Source of the DNA: an uncultured Actinomycetes bacterium
GTDB taxonomy: Bacteria > Actinomycetota > Acidimicrobiia > Acidimicrobiales > Microtrichaceae
NCBI GenBank assembly: GCA_903941145.1
Contig: CAJANQ010000482.1
Coordinates: forward strand, 1 to 7,923
Direction: 5' to 3'
DNA: 7,923 bases
Positions 1 through 7,923 of the stretch are shown one piece after another. Positions within the stretch are counted from its first letter, which is position 1; every line of letters begins with the position of its first letter. The position numbers and the translations under genes were made by a program. A model generated the notes under the pieces. That model had not been told where the DNA came from and did not search any database. It worked only from the letters and a program-made list of their open reading frames with translations.

Positions 1-2144
1 GCGGACGGGACGTAGAGGCCTTCGACGTAGTCGCGCACCATGCGGTGGGCGCCGACGAACGGGCCGAGGGTGCGCAGCGACTCCTTCATCCGGACCACCC
101 AGGCGACCGGCGTGAGGGCACCCGAACGTTCCCAGTAGAGCGGGGCGAGCTGGGTCTCGAGCAGGTCGAAGAGCCCGTTGGCCTCGATCTCGGTGCGGCG
201 GTCCTCGTCGGCCACGGCTTCGGCCGAGCTGATGGCCCAGCCGTTGGGGCCGGTGGCGAGCGGGTCGTCGTCGCCCGAGGAGAAGCACTCGGCCCACCAG
301 CCGTCGAGCACCGAGCAGTGCAGCGCCCCGTTGAAGACGGCCTTCATGCCCGAGGTGCCCGAGGCTTCCATGGGTCGGACCGGGGTGTTGAGCCAGACGT
401 CGGCGCCCTGGACCAGCGAGCGGGCGAGGGCCATGTCGTAGTCCTCGACGAACACGAACCGGTGCCGCACGTCGGCCTCGTGGGCGAACGTGGCGATCTT
501 GCGGATGAGCTCCTTGCCCAGGTCGTCGGCCGGGTGGGCCTTGCCGGCGAAGACGAACTGCACCGGCCGGTCAGCGTCGAGGACCAGCCGCTTGAGCCGC
601 TCGGGCTGGCTGAGCAGCAGTGCCGCCCGCTTGTAGGTGGCCATGCGGCGGGCGAAGCAGATGGTGAGCGCCTCGGGGTCGAGGGCGTCGTCGACCCACT
701 CGAGCTCGGAGGCGGACCGGCCCTGGGCCAGGCCGTAGTTCAGGAGCCGCTCGCGGACGTGCTCGACCATGCGGACCTTGGCGGCGGAGTGCGCCGACCA
801 GAGTGCGACGTTGTCGACCTCGGCCACACGGTTCCAGGCATCCTGTCCGGCCCACTGCCAGTCGTCGCCGACGGAGTCGGTCAGGACCTCGTCCATCTCG
901 GCCGACACCCAGGTCGCACCGTGGACGCCGTTGGTGATGGACCCGACGGGCATCTCGTCCTCGGGCACGCCGGGCCACAGGTCGGCGAACATCTCCCGGC
1001 TGACCTCGCCGTGCAGGGCCGACACGCCGTTGCGGCGCTCGGCGAGGCGCATGCCCATGACGGCCATGTTGAAGCGGTCGGTGGGGTCGGCACCGGGGCG
1101 GTGGCCCAGGGCCATGAGTGCGTCCATCGTGACGCCGCACTCGGCGGCCCAGCCGGAGAAGTACTCCTCCATGAGCTCGCGGGGGAACTGGTCGATGCCG
1201 GCGGGCACGGGCGTGTGGGTGGTGAAGACGGCGCCGGCGCGGACGGCCTCGAACGCCTCGCCGAACGAGAGTCCGTCGGCCTGCAGGTGGTGGCGGATCC
1301 GCTCCAGGCCCAGGAACCCGGCGTGGCCCTCGTTGGTATGGAACACCGAGACGTCGATGCCGAGCGCCGCGAGCGCCCTCACGCCGCCGACGCCGAGCAG
1401 GATCTCCTGGCGGAGCCGGTGCTCGACGTCGCCGCCGTAGAGGCGGTCGGTCACGAGCTGCAGGTCCTCGGGGTTCTCGGGCAGGTCAGCGTCGAGCAGG
1501 TAGAGCGGCGTGCGCCCGACCATGGCCCGCCACACCTGGGCGACGAGCGGGCGGCCGCCCATGTCGACCGACACCCGGACGTTCTCGCACAGCTCGAGGG
1601 CCATGGCGTGGGGGTCCAGGTCGGGGAAGCGTTCCTGCTGCCAGCCGTCGGCGGTGAGCGACTGGCGGAAGTAGCCGTGCCGGTAGAAGAGACCGATCGC
1701 GACGAGTGGCACACCCAGGTCGGACGCCGACTTCAGGTGGTCGCCGGCCAGGACGCCCAGGCCGCCCGAGTACTGGGGGACCGCCTCGGAGATGCCGAAC
1801 TCGGGGGAGAAGTAGGCCACGACGCCGTCGCCGAACGCGGCGCCCGACGACTGCTGGAACCAGCGGGGGAGGCCTTCGTAGGCGTCGAGCGAGGCGGTGG
1901 CGGCGGCCAGACGCTCGAGGAACGCCGGGTCGGTCGCCAGCTGGTCGAGCCGGGCGGTGCTGACCTCGGCCAGGACGCGGCGCGGGTCGTGGCCGCTCTC
2001 GTCCCACGACTGTGGGTGGATCGAGGCGAACAGGTCGCGGGTGGGGCGGTCCCAGGACCAGCGGAGGTTGCTGGCGAGCCGGTCGAGTGCGACGAGGGGC
2101 TCAGGGAGGCGGGGGCGGACGGTAAAGCTGCGGAGGGCCTTCAT
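1..2144 (-). CDS. glgP: Alpha-glucan (glycogen) phosphorylase, GT35, actinobacterial type; C-terminus cut off by window edge
   Basis: This enzyme removes glucose from the non-reducing ends of alpha-1,4-glucan with phosphate, giving glucose-1-phosphate in the cytoplasm. The frame is open from ATG at 2144 to base 1 with no stop or frameshift, giving 714 visible codons; relatives are about 850 residues, so roughly 130-150 C-terminal residues lie outside. Residues 1 to about 110 (MKALRSFTVRPRLPEPLVAL, then LRWSWDRPTRDLF) match the N-terminal DUF3417 domain of actinobacterial phosphorylases. Family motifs follow: YFSPEFGISE from residue 111 and the adjoining YSGGLGVLAGDHLKSASDLG, NEGHAG near His274, THTPVPAG at 309-316, FARRMATYKR ending near 506, and the pyridoxal-phosphate motif EASGTSGMK with Lys601. 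The ATG lies 8 bases after a TAGCGT box, and no Shine-Dalgarno is evident. It is divergent from the propeller-glgE genes, the arrangement seen for glgP and glgE in mycobacteria and streptomycetes. Identification is firm; the exact chain-length preference is not visible. Confidence 0.95.
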   Translation of the reverse strand, partial: MKALRSFTVRPRLPEPLVALDRLASNLRWSWDRPTRDLFASIHPQSWDESGHDPRRVLAEVSTARLDQLATDPAFLERLAAATASLDAYEGLPRWFQQSSGAAFGDGVVAYFSPEFGISEAVPQYSGGLGVLAGDHLKSASDLGVPLVAIGLFYRHGYFRQSLTADGWQQERFPDLDPHAMALELCENVRVSVDMGGRPLVAQVWRAMVGRTPLYLLDADLPENPEDLQLVTDRLYGGDVEHRLRQEILLGVGGVRALAALGIDVSVFHTNEGHAGFLGLERIRHHLQADGLSFGEAFEAVRAGAVFTTHTPVPAGIDQFPRELMEEYFSGWAAECGVTMDALMALGHRPGADPTDRFNMAVMGMRLAERRNGVSALHGEVSREMFADLWPGVPEDEMPVGSITNGVHGATWVSAEMDEVLTDSVGDDWQWAGQDAWNRVAEVDNVALWSAHSAAKVRMVEHVRERLLNYGLAQGRSASELEWVDDALDPEALTICFARRMATYKRAALLLSQPERLKRLVLDADRPVQFVFAGKAHPADDLGKELIRKIATFAHEADVRHRFVFVEDYDMALARSLVQGADVWLNTPVRPMEASGTSGMKAVFNGALHCSVLDGWWAECFSSGDDDPLATGPNGWAISSAEAVADEDRRTEIEANGLFDLLETQLAPLYWERSGALTPVAWVVRMKESLRTLGPFVGAHRMVRDYVEGLYVPS

Positions 2145-2152
2145 TCCGCACC

Positions 2153-2158
2153 ACGCTA
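2153..2158 (-). promoter_or_regulatory. Candidate -10 box of glgP (TAGCGT)
   Basis: Read on the minus strand the hexamer is TAGCGT, which fits the actinobacterial TAnnnT -10 pattern. It ends 8 bases before the glgP ATG, so transcription would start at or next to the start codon and the mRNA would be leaderless. No -35 element or ribosome binding site is apparent. The assignment rests on pattern and spacing only. Confidence 0.55.
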
Positions 2159-2251
2159 CCGGCGTAGTTCCGGGGTGCCCCTCGGAACTCGTTGCCTGAG
2201 TGTGAACATTGCCCGGGCCCGCAGCGCAGCCGTCCGGGCCAGGTCCGCCGG

Positions 2252-2257
2252 TATCGT
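2252..2257 (+). promoter_or_regulatory. Candidate -10 box of the propeller-glgE transcript (TATCGT)
   Basis: TATCGT fits TAnnnT and ends 6 bases before the GTG at 2264. This supports that GTG as the true start, rather than the in-frame ATG at 2192 upstream of the box, and suggests a leaderless mRNA. No -35 or Shine-Dalgarno sequence is apparent. Confidence 0.55.
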
Positions 2258-2263
2258 GGCGCC

Positions 2264-3879
2264 GTGACCGATCTGGCCGCTGCGCCCCGTCCTCTGGCCC
2301 GTCGCGGCCGCGCGCTCGGCGCCGCCGTCGTGGCTGCCGTCGTCGTCGCCGGGCTGTTGGTCGTCGGTGCCGGCCCTGCGCCCGCAGCCACCTCTCAGTC
2401 GGGGCCGACCGGCACGCTCCCCACGTCGACCACCGTCGCCCCCGACGGCTCCACCGGCACCGTCACCAGGGCCACGCCCACCGGCGCCGTCGCGTTCGTG
2501 ACGCCGAAGGGCGAGGTGCTCGTCGGACAGGGCATCGCCACCCCCACCCCGGTCGGCTTCGGTGCGGCCCTCGGGCCGGCCGGCGTCGGCGCCGTGGCGC
2601 TGTCGCCCACCGGCGACAGGGTTGCGTGGATCTCGGCCCAGGGCGCCGTGGTGGCCCGTGCGCTCGACGGCGGGGCAGCCGTCACGCTGGCCAACGACGC
2701 CGTCACCACGGTCGTCGGCCGGGCGCCCGTGCTGGCGTGGAACGCCGACGGCACCCAGGTCGCGTACGTGGCCGTGGGCACCAAGGACATGGTCGAGCCC
2801 CGCCGCACCGAGCGCGGCGTGTCGACCGAGGGCGCGTTCCCGGCGCCGCTCCCCAAGTCCGACACGCTCGGCAACGTCGTGAAGACCGTGTCCATCGGCG
2901 GGGTGGCCGTGGGTCGCATCGGGGACCCGTCGCTGCGGTCCGCCATCGGCATCTCGTGGTCGGCGTCCACCCAGCTGCTCGTGATCCAGAGCGTCGTGCC
3001 CGGGACCACCCGCCGGTACACGCTGTCGGTCGCCACCCCGGGCGCCTTCGCCGAGACGCCCACGCTGTTCTCGGCCGACGACCCGCAGTTCTCGCCCGAC
3101 GGCCGCTTCCTGGTGGTGGTCGGCCCGTCCAAGGGCCGCCAGGAGCTCCTGAAGGTCTCGACCGACACGCTCGAGCGGACCACGCTCGCCGTGTCGACCC
3201 GCATCTGCAGCCCGGCCGTGTCGCCCGACAGCACCCGCGTGGTGTTCGGCTCCGGGTCGCGCTGTCGCAGGGTGAGCCTGGTGGCGACCGCCGGCGGGCC
3301 GGTCGTGGACGCCACGCCGCCCCGCCTGCCGAAGGACGCCGTGTTCGGTCCGGGCGAGTTCGGTTGGACCGCCGAGGGCCGCTACTTCACGCACGCACTC
3401 TGCCGTCGTGGTGGCACCTGCGACGGCCCGTCGATCTTCTACGACTACGACACGGGCCGGAAGCTCCTGGGTATCGACGCCTCGACCGTGGTCACCCCGC
3501 TGCGGACGCTCGCCTCGGCCCAGCAGCTCGGCGTCGACGTCGAGGTCACCGGCCCGATCCGGTTCTCGGGCTCGTTCCCGCTCGACGCCACCAGCCTCCC
3601 CCAGCTGACCGACACCACGGCCAACGACGGGCAGCTGTCGGCCAAGCTGACCAACGGCGACCAGACCGCGTCCATCAAGGTGCAGGGCCGAGAGGGCAGC
3701 CCGTTCGTCACCGGTCAGATCACGGTGGCCGACCCCGCCACCGGCGTCGACCGCACGTTCTTCGTCATGGGCCGCGCCAACCTGACCGGCATCCAGGCCT
3801 TCACCATCTCGGGCATCTGGGTCTCGACCGACGACCTGCCGTTCGCGTCGGGCAAGTTCACGTGGGCGGTCCGCAAACG

Positions 3880-3883
<4 letters not shown>
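2264..3883 (+). CDS. Exported TolB/WD40-like beta-propeller protein, unknown function
   Basis: I do not recognise a named gene. The 539-residue product starts at GTG 2264, just after a TATCGT promoter box. Residues 9-16 (RPLARRGR) and a hydrophobic stretch at about 17-37 form a signal peptide or anchor with a plausible APA/A cleavage near 41. There is no lipobox cysteine. A Ser/Thr/Gly/Pro-rich linker follows. The body shows degenerate propeller repeats: SPTGDRVAW (114), WNADGTQVAY (159), FSPDGRFLVV (276), VSPDSTRVVF (319) and WTAEGRYF (368), as in TolB/WD40 folds. From about 424 to 539 there is a distinct beta-rich domain ending in SGKFTWAVRKR. The only cysteines (315, 334, 380, 386) are in the exported part and could form two disulfides. 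Its stop codon overlaps the glgE start, so the two are probably translated together. It has no visible catalytic motif; glucan or wall binding, sensing or scaffolding are guesses. Confidence 0.8.
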
Positions 3884-5805
<1,922 letters not shown>

Positions 5806-5814
5806 CCCGCGCGG

Positions 5815-5820
5815 CAGACT
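5815..5820 (+). promoter_or_regulatory. Weak candidate -10 box ahead of the small membrane gene (CAGACT)
   Basis: CAGACT keeps only the A at position 2 and the T at position 6 of the TAnnnT pattern. It ends 7 bases before the ATG at 5828, the same position as the boxes at the other starts. It could drive a leaderless transcript inside the operon, or be chance; read-through from glgE across the 22-base gap is the simpler alternative. Confidence 0.25.
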
Positions 5821-5827
5821 GCAGGCC

Positions 5828-6193
5828 ATGAACGACGTGACCATCGCCCGCTCGATCGCCTGGGGCCGCATCGGCTTCGGCCTGCTCATGCTGATCGCCC
5901 CCAACTCGGTGCTCGCCCGCACGGCCACGGAGCGCCCCGGCCCGCTGGTCTGGATGGCCCGTGCCTTCGGCATCCGTGACCTGGTGCTGGGCGCCGGCGC
6001 CGTGGTGGCCCTCGCCCAGCCGGAGCCCGACGCGTCGTGGGTGAAGATGGGCGCGATCGCGGACTCGTGCGACGCCGTGGCCGCCGTGGTCTGGCGCGAC
6101 GAGCTGGGTCCGGCGGGCATGGCGTCGACCCTGGCGCTGGCGATCCCCGCCGCGGCCGGCGGCTGGAAGTCCGCCCAGGCACTCTCCCGCTAG
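5828..6193 (+). CDS. Small multi-pass membrane protein, DUF4267-like, unknown function
   Basis: The 121-residue product has about four hydrophobic segments: residues 10-25 (IAWGRIGFGLLMLIAP), 44-62 (ARAFGIRDLVLGAGAVVAL), 71-89 (WVKMGAIADSCDAVAAVVW) and 95-112 (PAGMASTLALAIPAAAGG). The pattern of an early AR...GRIGFG...AP, a central RAFGIRDLVLGAG and a later AD..DA resembles the small DUF4267-type membrane proteins common in actinobacteria, whose function I do not know. Charged residues (Arg14, Arg45, Arg50, Asp51, Asp79, Asp82) lie in or beside the hydrophobic segments, which is typical of that group. The gene starts 22 bases after glgE and ends 24 bases before treS on the same strand, so it probably belongs to the operon, although treS appears to have its own promoter. 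The family assignment is from memory of the motif pattern; the membrane topology is inferred from hydrophobicity. Confidence 0.7.
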   Translation: MNDVTIARSIAWGRIGFGLLMLIAPNSVLARTATERPGPLVWMARAFGIRDLVLGAGAVVALAQPEPDASWVKMGAIADSCDAVAAVVWRDELGPAGMASTLALAIPAAAGGWKSAQALSR

Positions 6194-6203
6194 GGCCGCC
6201 CGG

Positions 6204-6209
6204 TACGAT
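6204..6209 (+). promoter_or_regulatory. Candidate -10 box of treS (TACGAT)
   Basis: TACGAT is a good actinobacterial TAnnnT -10 match lying in the 24-base gap after the small membrane gene. It ends 8 bases before the treS GTG at 6218, again implying a leaderless transcript. It supports the GTG as the start and suggests treS can be expressed apart from glgE. No -35 or Shine-Dalgarno is visible. Confidence 0.6.
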
Positions 6210-6217
6210 CGGTCTCC

Positions 6218-7903
<1,686 letters not shown>

Positions 7904-7923
7904 CGGACCGACTAGGAACAGAC
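7904..7923 (+). other. Start of the intergenic gap downstream of treS; no gene visible
   Basis: Only 20 bases follow the treS stop. They contain an AGGAA purine run (7914-7918) that could be a ribosome binding site for a gene starting just past the window edge, and no hairpin that would terminate transcription. From the pathway, a maltokinase (mak/pep2) or branching enzyme (glgB) would be expected here, but the window cannot show it. Confidence 0.3.

Larger units (their letters stand above)
2145..2263. promoter_or_regulatory. Divergent intergenic promoter region between glgP and the propeller-glgE genes
   Basis: These 119 bases carry no gene and must hold the promoters for both transcription directions. 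Candidate -10 boxes sit close to each start codon: TAGCGT on the minus strand for glgP and TATCGT on the plus strand for the propeller gene. I see no convincing TTGACA-like -35 at 16-18 bases from either. The centre contains a locally AT-richer patch (TGTGAACATT, 2201-2210) that includes a short TGTnnACA dyad, a possible but weak operator. Sharing one short region would let a single regulator act on both glucan breakdown (GlgP) and synthesis (GlgE). Confidence 0.7.

Noticed and set aside
1..2144. glgP as a broken gene, because no stop codon is found
   Set aside because: The frame is intact through all motifs including the PLP lysine; the missing stop is simply beyond the window edge.
2211..2218. 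Perfect palindrome GCCCGGGC in the divergent intergenic region
   Set aside because: An 8-base G/C palindrome is expected often by chance at this base composition and has no second copy at a meaningful spacing.
2192..2263. Upstream in-frame ATG start at 2192 for the propeller protein
   Set aside because: It would place the TATCGT promoter box inside the gene and add a Cys/Arg/Pro-rich leader before the signal peptide. The GTG at 2264 gives a normal n-region and hydrophobic core.
45..2267. Very long plus-strand open frame (740 codons) covering most of the glgP region
   Set aside because: It is antisense to an unbroken, strongly recognisable GlgP frame and reads as low-complexity Gly/Ala/Val/Glu/Arg-rich protein with no family motif, as expected from the shadow of a high-GC gene.
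2303..2320. Twin-arginine (Tat) motif in the propeller signal peptide (LARRGRAL)
   Set aside because: Arg-Arg is present but the rest of the S/T-RR-x-F-L-K consensus is weak. Sec export or membrane anchoring is equally likely, so no Tat call is made.
2209..3879. Extension of the GlgE frame upstream through the propeller gene, giving a 1198-residue protein
   Set aside because: The added part is Arg/Gly/Pro/His-rich noise overlapping the propeller frame. GlgE homology begins right after the GTG at 3880.

Overview
The window is very GC-rich (about 70% by eye) with strong G/C third-position codon bias, GTG starts and almost no intergenic space. It looks like the chromosome of a high-GC actinomycete. 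The short NAnnnT boxes placed directly ahead of start codons, and the non-mycobacterial, non-streptomycete gene mix, would fit a lineage such as Acidimicrobiia, but that placement is an inference.

Layout: (1) 1-2144, minus strand, 3' end cut off by the window: an actinobacterial-type alpha-glucan (glycogen) phosphorylase, GlgP. (2) 2145-2263: a 119-base divergent intergenic region with a candidate start-proximal promoter on each side. (3) 2264-3883, plus: an exported TolB/WD40-like beta-propeller protein of unknown function with an additional C-terminal beta-rich domain. (4) 3880-5805, plus: maltosyltransferase GlgE, whose GTG overlaps the propeller stop codon (GTGA). (5) 5828-6193, plus: a small DUF4267-like multi-pass membrane protein. 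(6) 6218-7903, plus: trehalose synthase TreS, not fused to maltokinase. The last 20 bases hold no identifiable gene.

Functionally this is a GlgE-pathway locus. TreS interconverts trehalose and maltose, a maltokinase (not in the window, expected just downstream) would make maltose-1-phosphate, GlgE uses it to extend alpha-1,4-glucan, and GlgP degrades the glucan to glucose-1-phosphate. The divergent glgP/glgE arrangement is the one known from Mycobacterium and Streptomyces. What is not standard is the pair of extra envelope genes: an exported propeller translationally coupled to the cytosolic GlgE, and a small membrane protein between glgE and treS. They are the best candidates here for something undescribed, possibly a link between intracellular alpha-glucan synthesis and the cell envelope or capsule. 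A second notable feature is that every independently started gene has a -10-like box 6-8 bases before its start codon, which suggests leaderless mRNAs.
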